Positions 34,315 to 45,198 are shown, counted from the stretch's first letter. The stretch: 64,000 nucleotides of DNA from Allocatelliglobosispora scoriae (GCF_014204945.1 NZ_JACHMN010000002.1:1688503-1752502); one strand, 5' to 3'. Program-made: numbers and translations. Notes: generated by a model not told the origin, from the sequence alone.

Positions 34315-37300
34315 TCAGACGATCGCGGCGGGCCCGAGGAGTGCCTTCAGATCCGCCATCAGCGCGGGTGAGGAGGCGACACGCAGCGGACCGAGCCGCA
34401 GCAGCGTCGCCCGGGTGCCGTTGGTCAGTTTCAGGTGCACCTCGGCCGAGCCGGGGTGGCTGGTCAGGACATCGCGCAGCCGCTCCACCAGCGGCGGGGT
34501 GCACTTGCTGGAGGGCAGCGCGACCACGACCGGCCGGACGTCGTCGGAGACCGTGATGTCCGGGATCGACAGGTCCATCGCCATCATCCGGGGCTGGTCG
34601 TCGCGGCGGTCGACGCGGCCCCGGACCACCACGATGGCGTCCTCGGCCACATATTGCCCGACCAGCTCATAGGTGTTGGGGAAGAAGAGCACCTCGACCG
34701 CGCCGCCCAGGTCCTCCAGCGTGCCCGAGGCCCAGGCCTTGCCCTGCTTGGTGATGCGCCGCTGCACGCCGGAGAGGATGCCCGCCAGGTTGACGATCTG
34801 CCCGTCGGAGACGTTGCCCTCCTCCGACAGCGCGGCGATGGACATGTCCGCGGCGCCGAGCAGGATGTGCTCGATGCCGAAGAGCGGGTGGTCGGAGACG
34901 TAGAGGCCGAGCATCTCCCGCTCGAAACCCAGCAGGTCGGTCTTCTCCCACTCCGTATCGGGGATCACCGGCGTGGCGAGCATGCTGCCCCCGGGCGTGG
35001 CGTCGCTGAACGCGCTCCCGAAGAGATCGAACTGGCCGACCTCCTCCTTCTTCTTGACATCGAGGAAGGAGTCGATCGCGTCGGCGTGGACCGCGAGCAG
35101 GCCCTTACGGCTGTGCTTGAGCGAGTCGAAAGCACCCGCCTTGATCAGTGATTCGATCGTGCGCTTGTTGCAGGCGACCGCCTCGACCTTGCGCAGGTAG
35201 TCGTAGAAGTCGGTGTAGGCGCCCTTCTCCTTGCGGCAGCGCATGATCGAATCCACGACGTTGACGCCGACGTTGCGTACGGCCGAGAGGCCGAAGCGGA
35301 TGTCGTTGCCGACCGGGGTGAAGCGCATCGTCGAGGCGTTCACGTCCGGCGGCAGCACCTTGATGCCCATCCGGCGGCACTCCGCCAGATAGACGGCCAT
35401 CTTGTCCTTGTCGTCGCCGACGCTGGTGAGCAGGGCGGCCATGTACTCCGCCGGGTAGTTGGCCTTGAGGAACGCCGTCCAGAAGGAGACGAGACCGTAG
35501 CCGGCGGTGTGCGCCTTGTTGAAGGCGTAGTCGGAGAAGGGGACGAGGATGTCCCAGAGGGTCTTGATCGCCTCGTCGGAGTAGCCGTTCTCCCGCATGC
35601 CGCCGGAGAAGGGGACGTACTCCTTGTCGAGGATCTCCTTCTTCTTCTTGCCCATGGCGCGGCGGAGCAGGTCGGCGGCGCCGAGGGAGTAGCCGGCGAG
35701 CTTCTGCGCGATCGCCATGACCTGCTCCTGATAGACGATCAGGCCGTAGGTGTCGCCGAGGATCTCCGAGAGCGGCTCGGCCAGCTCCGGATGGATCGGC
35801 ACGACCGGCTTGCGACCGTTCTTGCGGTCGGCGTAGTCGTTGTGCGCGTTGGCGCCCATCGGACCCGGCCGGTAGAGCGCCAGCACGGCGGAGATGTCCT
35901 CGAAGCCGTCGGGGACCATCGAGCGCAGCAGCGACCGCATCGGCCCGCCGTCGAGCTGGAAGACGCCGAGCGTGTCGCCCCGGGCGAGCAGCTCATAGGT
36001 GGGCTTGTCCTCCAGCGGCAGCTCCTCCAGCACCACCTCGATGCCCCGGTTGGACTTGATGCCCTCCAGGCAGTCGTCCATGACCGTGAGGTTGCGCAGG
36101 CCCAGGAAGTCCATCTTGAGCAGGCCGATGTATTCACACGCACCCATGTCCCACTGGGTGATGATCGCGCCGTCCTGATCGCGCTTGTGGATCGGCAGCA
36201 CGTCGAGCAGCGGCTCGCCGGAGAGGATGACACCGGCCGCGTGCACGCCCCACTGGCGCTTGAGCCCCTCCAGGCCCTTCGCCGTGTCGACCACCTTCTG
36301 CACGTCGTTGTCGGTCTCGTAGAGCTGGCGGAACTCGGCCGCCTCCGGGTAGCGGTTGTGCGAGGGGTCGAAGATGCCGCCGAGCGGGATGTCCTTGCCC
36401 ATGACGGCCGGGGGCATCGCCTTGGTGATCCGGTCGCCCATCGCGAACGGGTAGCCCAGCACCCGGGCGGCGTCCTTGATCGCGGCCTTCGCCTTGATGG
36501 TGCCGTAGGTGATGATCTGGGCGACGCGCTCCTCGCCGTAGCGCTCCGTCGCGTAACGGATCATGTCACCGCGCCGACGCTCGTCGAAGTCCATGTCGAT
36601 GTCGGGCATCGAGACGCGCTCGGGGTTGAGGAACCGCTCGAAGAGCAGGCCGTGCTGGATCGGGTCCAGCTCGGTGATGCGCAACGCGTACGCGATCAGG
36701 GCGCCGGCGGCCGAACCACGGCCCGGACCCACCCGGATCTTCTCGCTGCGGGCATAGGTGCACAGGTCGGCGGTGACGAGGAAGTAGCCGGGGAAGCCCA
36801 TCTGGGCGATGACGTCGAGTTCGTACTCCGCCTGGCGGGCGTGGCCCTCGGGGACGCCGTTGGGGAACCGCTCGGCGAGGCCGCGGCGGACCTCCTTGCG
36901 CAGGAAGGACTCCTCGGTCTCCCCCTCGGGCACCGGGAACTGCGGCATCAGGTTGCGGGAGGCGAAGACGCTGGCGTAGTCGCCGATCTTGTCCGCGATC
37001 TCCAGCGTGTTGTCGCAGGCGCCGGGGACCTCGGAGTCCCACAGGTCGCGCATCTCCGCCGGGCTCTTCAGATAGAAGTCGCGCGCGTCGAACTTGAACC
37101 GCTTGGGATCCGCCATCGTGGATCCACTCTGGACACAGAGCAGGACCTCGTGCGCCTCGGCGTCCTTGGCATAGGTGTAGTGCAGGTCGTTCGTCGCGAT
37201 CGGCTTGAGCCCCAGGCGCTTGCCGAGGTTGATCAGGTCCTGCCGGATCCGGGTCTCGATGTTGAGACCGTGGTCCATCAGCTCCAGGTAGAAGTTGTCC

Positions 37301-37842
37301 GCGCCGAAGATGTCGCGGAACTCCCCCGCGCTGGCACAGGCCCGCTCGAAGTCGCCGATGCGCAGCCAGGTCTGAATCTCGCCGGACGGGCACCCCGTCG
37401 TCGCGATGATCCCCTTGCCATAGGCGTTGAGCAGCTCACGGTCGGCACGGGGCTTGTAGAAGAAGCCCTCAAGACTCGCCTTCGACTGCATCCGGAAGAG
37501 GTTGTGCAGGCCGTCGGCGTCGATCGCGAGCATCGTCATGTGCGTGTAGGCACCGGAGCCGGAGACGTCGTTCTCGCCGCCGTCGGCCCAGCGGACCCTG
37601 GTGCGGTCGCGGCGATCGGTCCCGGGCGTGACATAGCTCTCGACGCCGATGATCGGCTTGATGCCCGCCGCGGTCGCCTGCTTGTAGAAGTCGAAGGCCC
37701 CGAACATGTTGCCGTGATCGGTCATGGCCAGCGCCGGCATCTCCAGCCGGCCCGCCTCCTTGAACAACTCCTTCAGCCGGGCCGCACCATCGAGCATCGA
37801 ATACTCGGTGTGATTGTGCAGGTGAACGAAGGAGTCAGCCAC
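34315..37842 (-). CDS. dnaE: DNA polymerase III alpha subunit
   Basis: This is the replicative polymerase of 1175 residues. The PHP domain opens [19 protein letters not shown] and has [12 protein letters not shown], keeping the metal-binding residues, so it may have proofreading activity. The catalytic Asp pair is in [14 protein letters not shown] at about 410-420. The tau- and clamp-binding region follows, and an OB fold is near 970-1060 ([20 protein letters not shown]). The length matches DnaE1. It precedes the DUF2567 gene. Confidence 0.97.
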   Translation of the reverse strand: MADSFVHLHNHTEYSMLDGAARLKELFKEAGRLEMPALAMTDHGNMFGAFDFYKQATAAGIKPIIGVESYVTPGTDRRDRTRVRWADGGENDVSGSGAYTHMTMLAIDADGLHNLFRMQSKASLEGFFYKPRADRELLNAYGKGIIATTGCPSGEIQTWLRIGDFERACASAGEFRDIFGADNFYLELMDHGLNIETRIRQDLINLGKRLGLKPIATNDLHYTYAKDAEAHEVLLCVQSGSTMADPKRFKFDARDFYLKSPAEMRDLWDSEVPGACDNTLEIADKIGDYASVFASRNLMPQFPVPEGETEESFLRKEVRRGLAERFPNGVPEGHARQAEYELDVIAQMGFPGYFLVTADLCTYARSEKIRVGPGRGSAAGALIAYALRITELDPIQHGLLFERFLNPERVSMPDIDMDFDERRRGDMIRYATERYGEERVAQIITYGTIKAKAAIKDAARVLGYPFAMGDRITKAMPPAVMGKDIPLGGIFDPSHNRYPEAAEFRQLYETDNDVQKVVDTAKGLEGLKRQWGVHAAGVILSGEPLLDVLPIHKRDQDGAIITQWDMGACEYIGLLKMDFLGLRNLTVMDDCLEGIKSNRGIEVVLEELPLEDKPTYELLARGDTLGVFQLDGGPMRSLLRSMVPDGFEDISAVLALYRPGPMGANAHNDYADRKNGRKPVVPIHPELAEPLSEILGDTYGLIVYQEQVMAIAQKLAGYSLGAADLLRRAMGKKKKEILDKEYVPFSGGMRENGYSDEAIKTLWDILVPFSDYAFNKAHTAGYGLVSFWTAFLKANYPAEYMAALLTSVGDDKDKMAVYLAECRRMGIKVLPPDVNASTMRFTPVGNDIRFGLSAVRNVGVNVVDSIMRCRKEKGAYTDFYDYLRKVEAVACNKRTIESLIKAGAFDSLKHSRKGLLAVHADAIDSFLDVKKKEEVGQFDLFGSAFSDATPGGSMLATPVIPDTEWEKTDLLGFEREMLGLYVSDHPLFGIEHILLGAADMSIAALSEEGNVSDGQIVNLAGILSGVQRRITKQGKAWASGTLEDLGGAVEVLFFPNTYELVGQYVAEDAIVVVRGRVDRRDDQPRMMAMDLSIPDITVSDDVRPVVVALPSSKCTPPLVERLRDVLTSHPGSAEVHLKLTNGTRATLLRLGPLRVASSPALMADLKALLGPAAIV

Positions 37843-37927
37843 CTTCTCGCCCCCTTTGTTTCCAACGTGCGCCAGCCAGCCTAGCCGCCGACGCCGATCG
37901 TTTTCGCGTGCCCCGCGCGGGGGTTTT

Positions 37928-38911
37928 CTATCCGCCGAAGGCAGACATCATGACCGAAGCCGCGGTGAGCCAAGCCCGACGTGTCGACGCCTGGAGCTGA
38001 CCGTATTCGATCGACGATCCTGGCTCGAGAGCCGGGTCGTAGGGAACCACCGCCACGGCGCGTGTCCGCGTGGCGAAGTGCTTGCGGAGATCCTCCAGCA
38101 TCGCCGACGGACCCGGCGTCGGGCACGACAGGAGCGTCACCGCGTTGGTGGCGAGCCTGCCCAGGCCGACCTCGTGCAGGATGTCGATCATCCAGTCGGC
38201 GGTGAAGGCGGCGTCCTCGCGCGGCACCGTGGTGATGACGAGCTGGTCGGCGGCCTGCAGCACCGTCTGCCAGTTGGCGCTCTCCACGTTGTTGCCGGTG
38301 TCGACGCAGATCACCTCGTGGGTCCGGGAGACCACGTCCAGCACCCGGCGCACGGTGTTGCGGTCGAGCTTCTGGGCGAAGCGCGGATTCTCCTCACCGG
38401 CGAGCACGTCATAGGAGGCGTCGGAGGCGTGGCGGAGGTATTCGTCGAGGCGGTCGGGCAGCTCCTGGGCCGGGAGGTTCTCCAGCTCGACCAGGTCGGC
38501 GAGGAGGTGCCGGATCGTCCGGGCATGCCGCGCACTGCCGGCCCGCAGGCCGAGCGTGCCGCGCAGCTCGTTGTCGTCCCAGGCGAGCACGCCGCGACCG
38601 CGGACGCTGCCGATCGTCGCGGCGGCGAGAACAGTCGCGGTGGTCTTGTGCACGCCGCCCTTGGGGTTGGCGAAGGCGAGCACCTTGGGGCCGCCGAGCG
38701 CCCGTTTGAGGATCGCCAGCTCCGCCTCGACGCCGCCGGGCGAGGGCGCCGGACGCCACTCGATCGGGCCGTTGATGCGCCCGGGCACCTGGCCGTCGGC
38801 CGCGCCGATCGTCGGCACGTCGGTCGGGCGGGGCGGACGGGCCTTGTCCAGGAGTGCACGCCAGCGCGGGCCCTGATCCGGCTTGTCCCAGCCGGCATCG
38901 GTGCGCTCCAC
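37928..38911 (-). CDS. ParA/MinD-like ATPase
   Basis: The 327-residue protein has the deviant Walker A KGGVHKTT at about 84-91 (ParA type KGGxxKT). The later segment [15 protein letters not shown] sits where ParA proteins have the DTPP switch; the typical Pro residues are absent. An N-terminal region of about 75 residues is Pro-rich and polar. No parB is seen, so plasmid-type partition is not claimed. GTG 38911 has GGGGAGG 6 nt upstream; the open frame further upstream runs through a dispersed element and is not used. Confidence 0.82.
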   Translation of the reverse strand: MERTDAGWDKPDQGPRWRALLDKARPPRPTDVPTIGAADGQVPGRINGPIEWRPAPSPGGVEAELAILKRALGGPKVLAFANPKGGVHKTTATVLAAATIGSVRGRGVLAWDDNELRGTLGLRAGSARHARTIRHLLADLVELENLPAQELPDRLDEYLRHASDASYDVLAGEENPRFAQKLDRNTVRRVLDVVSRTHEVICVDTGNNVESANWQTVLQAADQLVITTVPREDAAFTADWMIDILHEVGLGRLATNAVTLLSCPTPGPSAMLEDLRKHFATRTRAVAVVPYDPALEPGSSIEYGQLQASTRRAWLTAASVMMSAFGG

Positions 38912-38940
38912 GCTTCGCCTCCCCGATCCTGTGATTCCTG

Positions 38941-38984
38941 CGCGCCTTGCGGGGCTCCCTCGCTGTGCTCGGTCACTCCTCATG
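38941..38984 (-). repeat. Dispersed element copy upstream of the ParA-like gene
   Basis: Reverse-strand sequence GAGGAGTGACCGAGCACAGC followed by GGAGCCCCGCAAGGCGCG resembles the units in the his operon and at 12353. It lies just before the leader of the ParA-like gene. Confidence 0.55.
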
Positions 38985-39121
38985 CCGGCGCGAGTTGCCT
39001 CAACCCTATGCGGAGCGCGCTGCGAAATGCATCCCGCCGTCGGCCGATTCCGCCCCTCGGAATGATCGTGCTGGACTGCAAGGATACCGAGTGCCCGACG
39101 ACCGACCGAGCGGAGCGAGGA

Positions 39122-39907
39122 TCAGCCCACCGGGATGGCCCGCTGCTTCTGCTCGGGCAGCGGCGGGAGGAACACCGTCCGGTCCAGGCGGTGGATCTCC
39201 GGCGCCGGGTCGACGGCCCGCACGCCCGGTCGGCCCGCGAGAGCCCGCAGCTCCGCCGGGGTCGCCGAAACCACCGCCGCGTACGCGCAGGAGCAGTGCT
39301 CGGCGTAGGCGGTCGCCTCGGCCTCGGCGGTGCGCGCCCCGGCGGAGTAGACGTCGGCGAGTCCGGGATCGGCCGCCTTGGCGAGCTGCTCACGATAGGA
39401 GGCTGCCTCCGCCGTCTTGCGGGCGGCGAGGGTGTCCATGCCCCGGACGACGTCCGCCGGGACCACGCTCGCCGACACCCGGACGATCTCGGTCTGGATC
39501 CGCTCGAGCGGGACCCGTACATAGACGTCAATGATCTTGACCTTGGCGAGGACCGGTGGCAAGCGGTCCGGCGCGAGGTAGGCGCTGAAGCTGACCAGCG
39601 CGTAGGCCGGCTCCCCCGCGTCGCCCAGCGCGGCGAGCTCGGCGCGGCTGGACAGCTCGTAGTCCGGGATCGAACCGCCCTGCGCCACGCCGACCCGGAC
39701 CACCTGGCCGACCGACGTGTCCGTGGTCGGCGCCGCCTGGTTGGCCTGCCAGACTGCGGCGACCAGCACGGCGGCGACGCTGAGGCCCGCCACGATCGTC
39801 AGCGCCGGGGGTCGCCGCCGCCCCCGGGCGAGCCGCCGGTAGCCGCGGGCAACCGGCATGAGCAGGGTCCGGTCGAGGTCTCGCAGGAATGACCCCGCAG
39901 CGGTCAC
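39122..39907 (-). CDS. Unknown membrane-anchored protein
   Basis: The 261-residue protein has a basic N-terminus and a single membrane segment at about 35-55 ([20 protein letters not shown]), so the rest probably faces outward. The remainder is charged and alanine-rich, with [20 protein letters not shown], including two Cys three residues apart. No family is recognised. ATG 39907 overlaps the rluD-like stop by 4 nt, and the gene lies upstream of the ParA-like gene in the same direction. A functional link to that ATPase is possible but unproven. Confidence 0.6.
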   Translation of the reverse strand: MTAAGSFLRDLDRTLLMPVARGYRRLARGRRRPPALTIVAGLSVAAVLVAAVWQANQAAPTTDTSVGQVVRVGVAQGGSIPDYELSSRAELAALGDAGEPAYALVSFSAYLAPDRLPPVLAKVKIIDVYVRVPLERIQTEIVRVSASVVPADVVRGMDTLAARKTAEAASYREQLAKAADPGLADVYSAGARTAEAEATAYAEHCSCAYAAVVSATPAELRALAGRPGVRAVDPAPEIHRLDRTVFLPPLPEQKQRAIPVG

Positions 39908-40836
39908 TGAACGTCCCGCAGAAGCTCCAGTGCGTGCGCGAGGTCACTCGGGTACTCGCTGACGAACGTGACCTGCTCCAGCGTCGTGGGGTGGACGAAG
40001 GAGAGCTGCCGCGCGTGCAGCCACTGCCGGGACAGGCCCAGCCGGGCGGCGAGCGTCGGGTCGGCGCCGTACTGCAGGTCGCCGACGCACGGGTGGCGCA
40101 TCGCGGAGAAGTGGACCCGGATCTGGTGCGTCCGGCCCGTCTCCAGGTGCACGTCGACGAGGCTGGCGGCGGGGAAGGCCTCCAGCGTGTCGTAGTGCGT
40201 GACGCTGGGCTTGCCGCCGGACATCACCGCGAAGCGGTAGTCGTGCTGGGGGTGCCGGTCGATCGGCGCGTCGATCGTGCCGCTGAAGGGGTCGAGATGG
40301 CCCTGGACGACCGCGTGGTAGCGCTTGTCGACCTCGCGCTCCTTGAAGGCCCGCTTGAGCGCGGTGTATGCGTGCTCGCTCTTCGCCACGACCATGATCC
40401 CGGTCGTACCGACGTCTAGACGGTGCACGACGCCTTGCCGCTCCGCCGCGCCGCTGGTGGAGATCCGGTGCCCCATCGCGGCGAGGCCGCCGATGACGGT
40501 CGGGCCGGTCCAGCCGGGGCTCGGGTGCGCCGCGACCCCGACCGGCTTGTCGACCGCCACGATGTCGTCGTCGGCGAAGACGACCCGCAGGCCCTCGACG
40601 TTCTCCACGACGATCGTCGGCGGCGCCGGTGGCGGCGGCAGGGTGACCTCGAGCCAGGCGCCGCCGGCGACCTTGTCGGCCTTCTGCTTGGTGACACCGT
40701 TGACGAGGGCACCGCCGTTCTCGATGAGATCGGCGGCGACGGTGCGGGACAGGCCGAACAACCGGGAGACCGCCTGGTCCATCCGCATGCCGTCGAGGCC
40801 GTCGGGGACCGGCAGTGATCGCTGCTCACCCGTCAT
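39904..40836 (-). CDS. RluA-family pseudouridine synthase, RluD-like
   Basis: The 310-residue protein has an N-terminal S4 domain ([20 protein letters not shown]). The catalytic domain shows [32 protein letters not shown] with the catalytic Asp at about residue 141, and [20 protein letters not shown]. These match RluA/RluD enzymes that make pseudouridine in 23S rRNA; the site is not predictable. ATG 40836 overlaps the lspA stop by 4 nt, a common lspA-rluD pair. Confidence 0.93.
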   Translation of the reverse strand: MTGEQRSLPVPDGLDGMRMDQAVSRLFGLSRTVAADLIENGGALVNGVTKQKADKVAGGAWLEVTLPPPPAPPTIVVENVEGLRVVFADDDIVAVDKPVGVAAHPSPGWTGPTVIGGLAAMGHRISTSGAAERQGVVHRLDVGTTGIMVVAKSEHAYTALKRAFKEREVDKRYHAVVQGHLDPFSGTIDAPIDRHPQHDYRFAVMSGGKPSVTHYDTLEAFPAASLVDVHLETGRTHQIRVHFSAMRHPCVGDLQYGADPTLAARLGLSRQWLHARQLSFVHPTTLEQVTFVSEYPSDLAHALELLRDVQ

Positions 40837-41438
40837 GCGGGCACTTCTCCGGCCGGCTTGTCGTCACGGCGCAGGCGACTGCCGTCGCGCTGCCGACCGG
40901 TCAGTTCCAGGTAGATCGCGAGGATGACACCGAAGGTCAGCGACATGTCGGCGACGTTGAAGACGGCGAAGACCTCGCCGTAGGGGCCGAAGAGGCTGAT
41001 GAAGTCCACCACATGTCCGTTGAAGGGGCTGGGCCAGCGGAAGATCCGATCCAGCAGGTTGCCGCAGGCACCGCCCGCGACGAGGCCGAGGGCGACGCCC
41101 CAGGCCGGCGACGCGAGCTTGCGCGCGTTCCACCCGATCCAGGCGAGCACGCAGAACGCGATCACCGGGAAGATGAAGGTGTAGTCCTTGCCCAGGCTGA
41201 AGGCGGCACCACCGTTGCGGGTGACCGACAGGTAGACGGCGCCGCCCAGCCACTTGACCGGCTCACCGCCCTCGAGATGGGCGATCACGAGCTGCTTGGT
41301 CAGCAGGTCGAGCCCGATCGCGGCGAGGGCGACGGTGACCAGTGTGGCCACCGCTCGCCGCCGCTTGCCCTGCCCGCCGTGGAGGGGCGCCGACACCGGT
41401 TCTGCCTCGATCACCGTCTGGCTCCCCTTGGTCTCCAT
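40833..41438 (-). CDS. lspA: Lipoprotein signal peptidase
   Basis: LspA cuts the signal peptide of prolipoproteins after Lgt has added the diacylglycerol. The 201-residue protein has four membrane segments and the two catalytic Asp residues, Asp130 in [10 protein letters not shown] and Asp164 in [22 protein letters not shown] is also conserved. An N-terminal extension of about 25 residues precedes the first helix. ATG 41438 starts 2 nt after the TraR/DksA-like gene. The frame is open further upstream but overlaps that gene. Confidence 0.95.
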   Translation of the reverse strand: METKGSQTVIEAEPVSAPLHGGQGKRRRAVATLVTVALAAIGLDLLTKQLVIAHLEGGEPVKWLGGAVYLSVTRNGGAAFSLGKDYTFIFPVIAFCVLAWIGWNARKLASPAWGVALGLVAGGACGNLLDRIFRWPSPFNGHVVDFISLFGPYGEVFAVFNVADMSLTFGVILAIYLELTGRQRDGSRLRRDDKPAGEVPA

Positions 41439-41440
41439 GG

Positions 41441-42277
41441 TCAGCGCCGCTCCTCCAACTGCTTGCACGAGACGCACAGTGTCGCCGACGGGAATGCCGC
41501 CAGGCGCTCGACCGGGATCGGGTTGCCGCATCGCTCGCACCAACCGTAGCTTCCCTCATCGAGCCGCTCCAATGCGCGCTCGACCTGGGTGATCCGCTCG
41601 AGGATCGAGTTGGCCAGGGTGATCTCCTGCTCCCGCTCGAACGTCTTCGTGCCGGTATCAGCCTGATCGTCCCCGGCCGAGTCGGTGAGGCGGTCGCGCT
41701 GCAGCTCCGTGATCTCGGTCAGCGTGTGATCATACTCGGCGCGGAGTTCGTCGCGCCGGGCGGCGAGCGCGGACCGGATCTTCTCCGTGTCGGCTGCGCT
41801 GCGGGTGCCCTTGGTGGCGGTGGCGGCGCCTCGAGTGCCGGTCGCCTTCGAATCTGCTGGCTTCGCCATCGTCGCTCCCTTGGCCGCGCTGTCGGCGGCT
41901 ATCTCCGATGCATCAACTGGGGGGCGTGCCGAAGCCGTGGAGCGCTCCGACACCGGTTCCGCCGAGGCCGCTGGTGCCGACCCCGCCGGCACGGCCGCAC
42001 CACTGCGGACGACCGTGGTCTTCTTCGCAGCTGCCGGAGCAGCCGCTTTCTTCGCCGAACCCGCCGACCCCGTCTTGGCCTTCACCGTGGCCTTCTTCGC
42101 CCCGGTGGCGGCCTGTGCCGCGGTGGCCGCGGCGGCCGGGACAGCCGCTCGCTTCGTGCCCGCCGCTGTGGCGGCCTTGGTCGTGGCCGCCTTGGCGGTC
42201 GTCTTCGCGGGCTTCGCCGGGGCCGACGTGTCAGCCTCGGTCTTTCCCGCAGTCTTTCGCGCTCGCGGCTCGGCCAT
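41441..42277 (-). CDS. DksA/TraR-type zinc finger protein with long basic tail
   Basis: The 278-residue protein ends in a DksA/TraR zinc finger: CERCGNPIPVERL and LCVSCKQLEERR (four Cys). The preceding helical region ELRAEYDHTLTEITELQRDR resembles the coiled coil that enters the RNA polymerase secondary channel. The first about 150 residues are Lys/Ala/Pro-rich (KPAKTTAKAATTKAATAAGT), like a histone H1 tail, and could bind DNA. ATG 42277 lies 9 nt after a G-rich ribosome site. It is followed by lspA and rluD-like genes. Confidence 0.85.
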   Translation of the reverse strand: MAEPRARKTAGKTEADTSAPAKPAKTTAKAATTKAATAAGTKRAAVPAAAATAAQAATGAKKATVKAKTGSAGSAKKAAAPAAAKKTTVVRSGAAVPAGSAPAASAEPVSERSTASARPPVDASEIAADSAAKGATMAKPADSKATGTRGAATATKGTRSAADTEKIRSALAARRDELRAEYDHTLTEITELQRDRLTDSAGDDQADTGTKTFEREQEITLANSILERITQVERALERLDEGSYGWCERCGNPIPVERLAAFPSATLCVSCKQLEERR

Positions 42278-42425
42278 GATGGGAAACCCCCACATGCAAA
42301 ACGGGCGCGCGGCGGGTGCCGCGCACTCGGAGTAGGTTGGCAAGGATACGGAACCCTGAGGCGTCCGACAAACATGCAACACGTTCCGTGCCTAAACCGG
42401 ACACTCAGGTAAGCGACCTTAGCCG

Positions 42426-43949
42426 CTAATCCCCCATGTCGGCGCCATTTTCGCCAAACCACCTGGCGAGTCGCCCGCGCCTGCTAACGGCTCGCAGACG
42501 GCGCACGGTCGCCTCGCGTACCTGGTCGGAGGCGACGATCAGCAGGCCGTCACCGGCCTTGATCCGGGTGCTCGGCGTCGGCACGAAGCCGGTCTCGCCA
42601 CGCTGCACCATCGTCACCACCGCCCCGGTGGGCAGGCGCAACTCGTCAAGATGCACGCCGACGAGGTTGGACTCCGCCGGGACGTCGAGTTGCAGCAGGT
42701 CAGCACGCATTCGCTCGAGCGGCGCGGTCTCGACCCGCAGCTCCGTCGGCTCGGCGCCGGCGGTCACGCCGAGCCGTCGCGCGATCGGCGGAAGGGTGCT
42801 GGCCTGCACCAATGTGAAGATCACCACAAGCACGAAGACGACGTCGAAGAGCTCCTCCGCCCCCGGGACGGCGAGCGAGAGCGGAATCGTGGCGAAGACG
42901 ATCGGCACCGCACCGCGCAGCCCCGCCCAGGAGAGGAACGCCTGCTCCCGAAGGGTGACCGGGGTGGTCCACCGGAACGGCAGCACCGAGAGGAAGACCG
43001 AAACCGGGCGCGCGAGGAGAACCAGCGTCAGCCCGATGATCACCGCCGGGACGATCGCCTCGGGCAGCCGGGACGGCGAAGCGAGCAATCCCAGCAAAAC
43101 AAAGAGCCCGATCTGAGAAAGCCAGGCGATCCCGTCGGCGAAGCCGAGAATCGCCTGGCGGTGCGGCAGACGGGCATTGCCGATGAGGACACCGGCGACA
43201 TATACCGCGATGAAGCCCGAGGCGTGCACGACGGCGCCACCGGCGTACGCGATCAAGGTCAACCCCACCGCGGCGATCGGGTAGAGCCCGGCCGACGGCA
43301 GGGCCGCCCGGCGCAGCAGCCACCGGCCGGTGAAGCCCACGACCAGGCCGATCAGCGTGCCGACGGCGAGTTCGTAGACGAAGAGCAGGGCGTCCCACCA
43401 GAGCGGGTGCGGCGCGGCGGCCGAGGTCGCGGCGGTCGCCAGCAGCACCACCAGCAGGACCGCGGGCGCGTCGTTGATGCCCGACTCCGCCTCCAGGATC
43501 GCCACCAGCCGGGGCCGCAGCCGCAGCCGTCGCAGCGTGGAGAAGACCGCCGCCGCGTCGGTGGAGCTCAGCACGGCGCCGTAGAGCAGCGCGGTCGGCA
43601 GGTCCAGGCCGAGCAGGAGGTGCAGCACGCCGCCGACGATCGCGACGCTGATCATGACACCGGCGGTCGCGAGCGTGGCCGAGATCCCCAGGGACGGGCG
43701 CAGGCTGCTCCAGCGGGCCGTCAGTCCGCCCTCGGCGATGATCAGCACGAGGGCGACCGTGCCGAGGATGCGGGTCAGGTCGGCGTCGTCGAACTGGATG
43801 CCGAAACCCGACTCGCCGAGCATCATGCCGAGCGCGAGGTAGACGAGCAGACTCGGCAGCCCCAGGCGGGTGGAGAAGCGGACGGCCACGACGGCCACGA
43901 GCAGGACGAGCGCGCCGACCAGCAGGGCGGCCTCGAAGGAGCCGGTCAC
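42426..43949 (-). CDS. Potassium/proton antiporter with TrkA-C domain
   Basis: The 507-residue protein has about twelve membrane segments and the CPA1-type blocks GMMLGESGFGIQF, ALVLIIAEGGLTAR, LSSTDAAAVFSTLRRLRLRP and EAESGINDAPAVLLV. The last carries the ion-binding Asp. A C-terminal TrkA_C (RCK) domain, about 410-485 (NLVGVHLDELRLPTGAVVTM), would bind a nucleotide or cyclic nucleotide. It matches the NhaP2/CvrA K+/H+ antiporter type. Start ATG 43949 overlaps the DUF167 stop (ATGA). Confidence 0.9.
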   Translation of the reverse strand: MTGSFEAALLVGALVLLVAVVAVRFSTRLGLPSLLVYLALGMMLGESGFGIQFDDADLTRILGTVALVLIIAEGGLTARWSSLRPSLGISATLATAGVMISVAIVGGVLHLLLGLDLPTALLYGAVLSSTDAAAVFSTLRRLRLRPRLVAILEAESGINDAPAVLLVVLLATAATSAAAPHPLWWDALLFVYELAVGTLIGLVVGFTGRWLLRRAALPSAGLYPIAAVGLTLIAYAGGAVVHASGFIAVYVAGVLIGNARLPHRQAILGFADGIAWLSQIGLFVLLGLLASPSRLPEAIVPAVIIGLTLVLLARPVSVFLSVLPFRWTTPVTLREQAFLSWAGLRGAVPIVFATIPLSLAVPGAEELFDVVFVLVVIFTLVQASTLPPIARRLGVTAGAEPTELRVETAPLERMRADLLQLDVPAESNLVGVHLDELRLPTGAVVTMVQRGETGFVPTPSTRIKAGDGLLIVASDQVREATVRRLRAVSRRGRLARWFGENGADMGD

Positions 43950-44251
43950 CCGGCGGCCCGCAGGGATGTCAGGCGCTCCGCCAGGTCGGCCGGCGGGTCC
44001 GTGATCGCGAAGAGCTTGTCGCGGGAGGCGGCACCGCTGCGCAGCGACACGGCCGACGGCCGGAGACCCAGCGCGGCCGCGAGCGCCCGCCGGGCCGCCT
44101 CGGTCGCCTTGCCGTCCACCGGCGGGGACTGCACGGCGACGATCAGCTCCGCACCGAGCGGACCCTCGTGGACACCGCCCACGCGGGCACGGCTGACCCC
44201 CGGCTTCACCCGGATCGCAACCGTCACATCACCCTCGCCCGCCACCCCCAC
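43946..44251 (-). CDS. DUF167 family protein
   Basis: The 101-residue protein has IRVKPGVSRARVGGVHEG and VQSPPVDGKATEAARRALAA, the DUF167 (YggU) pattern. It is a small alpha/beta protein of unknown role. It is coupled to the antiporter gene by a 4-nt overlap, and a 28-bp hairpin lies 76 bp upstream of its start. Confidence 0.88.
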   Translation of the reverse strand: MGVAGEGDVTVAIRVKPGVSRARVGGVHEGPLGAELIVAVQSPPVDGKATEAARRALAAALGLRPSAVSLRSGAASRDKLFAITDPPADLAERLTSLRAAG

Positions 44252-44326
44252 ATCATCCCAGGTGGAAAGGCGCGCTCAGACCAGACCCTCAGACCGACCG
44301 CACCCCACCAAACGGTGCAACGCACA

Positions 44327-44399
44327 GTGACGCAACTCTTCAAGAGTTGGTGCTGAGGCCTGGCGGCCTGAAGCACCAACTCTTGAAGAGTTGCGTCAC
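44327..44399. terminator. 28-bp perfect hairpin sharing a core with the trp hairpin
   Basis: Positions 44327-44354 pair exactly with 44372-44399 around a 17-nt GC-rich loop. The arm holds CAACTCTTCAAGAGTTG, the same 17-mer as the hairpin at 8093-8177. It separates the 44412-45044 gene (ends 12 bp to the right) from the DUF167 gene, both reading leftwards. Confidence 0.85.
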
Positions 44400-44411
44400 G
44401 CGGAGGTGCGG

Positions 44412-45044
44412 CTAGACGCGGCGGGCGTCGGCCAGCAGAGCCGAATCGGGCTCGCAGAGACCGCAGGGCGTGAACCCGAGCTCCACCGCCTCGCCGACCG
44501 GCAACGGCTCATGCGGCCGTCCCAGCAGGTGCACGCACCCGGCGACGTGGTACCTCGGGCGGCCGTCGATCACGAGCACATCGGTGGCCATCCGGGCGAT
44601 CCGCGCCGCGTCCGCGGGCTGAACCCGCTGCGGGATCGGCTCGTCCGGCGGGTCTTCCTCATCGTCGATATCCTCCGGCGCGGCACTCGTGCCCTGCGCC
44701 GGGATGACGACCGTGGCCGTGTCGGACCGCTCGGCGCGGTCGTTGCGGTCCTGCCGGCGCTGCGACAGCGGCTCCGGTTCGATCAGGGGTTCGGCACCGC
44801 GTGCTGAACCCCGGCGTTCGCGTGGTTCTTCGTAGTCGTCGCTCTCGGCCCGCTCGTCCTCGATGTCGAGGAGGTCCGCCTCCGCTCGCGCGGAGGTGGC
44901 CTGACGCGCGCCCACTACCAGGGCGACCGCGGCCAGGAGACTGGTCCCGATCGAACCGACGAGCAGTCCGCTCGATCCGTTCGCCAGGCCCAGCACCAGC
45001 AGGCCGATAGCGACGGCAATGAGCAGCAGACTTGCGACTATCAC
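44412..45044 (-). CDS. Membrane protein with C-terminal Cys-rich module
   Basis: The 210-residue protein has two N-terminal membrane segments (IVASLLLIAVAIGLLVLGLA and LLVGSIGTSLLAAVALVVGA). A charged linker of about 100 residues, rich in Asp, Glu and Arg, follows. The C-terminal module YHVAGCVHLLGRPHEPLPVG then GFTPCGLCEPDSALL resembles Ada-type or similar Zn-binding C-x2-C folds. No family is assigned. GTG 45044 has GGGGGTGAG upstream. A redox or metal sensor at the membrane is possible. Confidence 0.6.
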   Translation of the reverse strand: MIVASLLLIAVAIGLLVLGLANGSSGLLVGSIGTSLLAAVALVVGARQATSARAEADLLDIEDERAESDDYEEPRERRGSARGAEPLIEPEPLSQRRQDRNDRAERSDTATVVIPAQGTSAAPEDIDDEEDPPDEPIPQRVQPADAARIARMATDVLVIDGRPRYHVAGCVHLLGRPHEPLPVGEAVELGFTPCGLCEPDSALLADARRV

Positions 45045-45198
45045 AGCTCACCCCCGCCGCATCGGCATCCAGAGGTCATCCCGACGCGCGTCTTCGCGCC
45101 GGGTCCAACGTGCAGTGCATCAACCGCTACGCGCGCTGCCGGTTACGGCGGCGTGAGAAAGCGGACACGTGCTTGCCGGGGTGGGCCATGTGTGCTGA

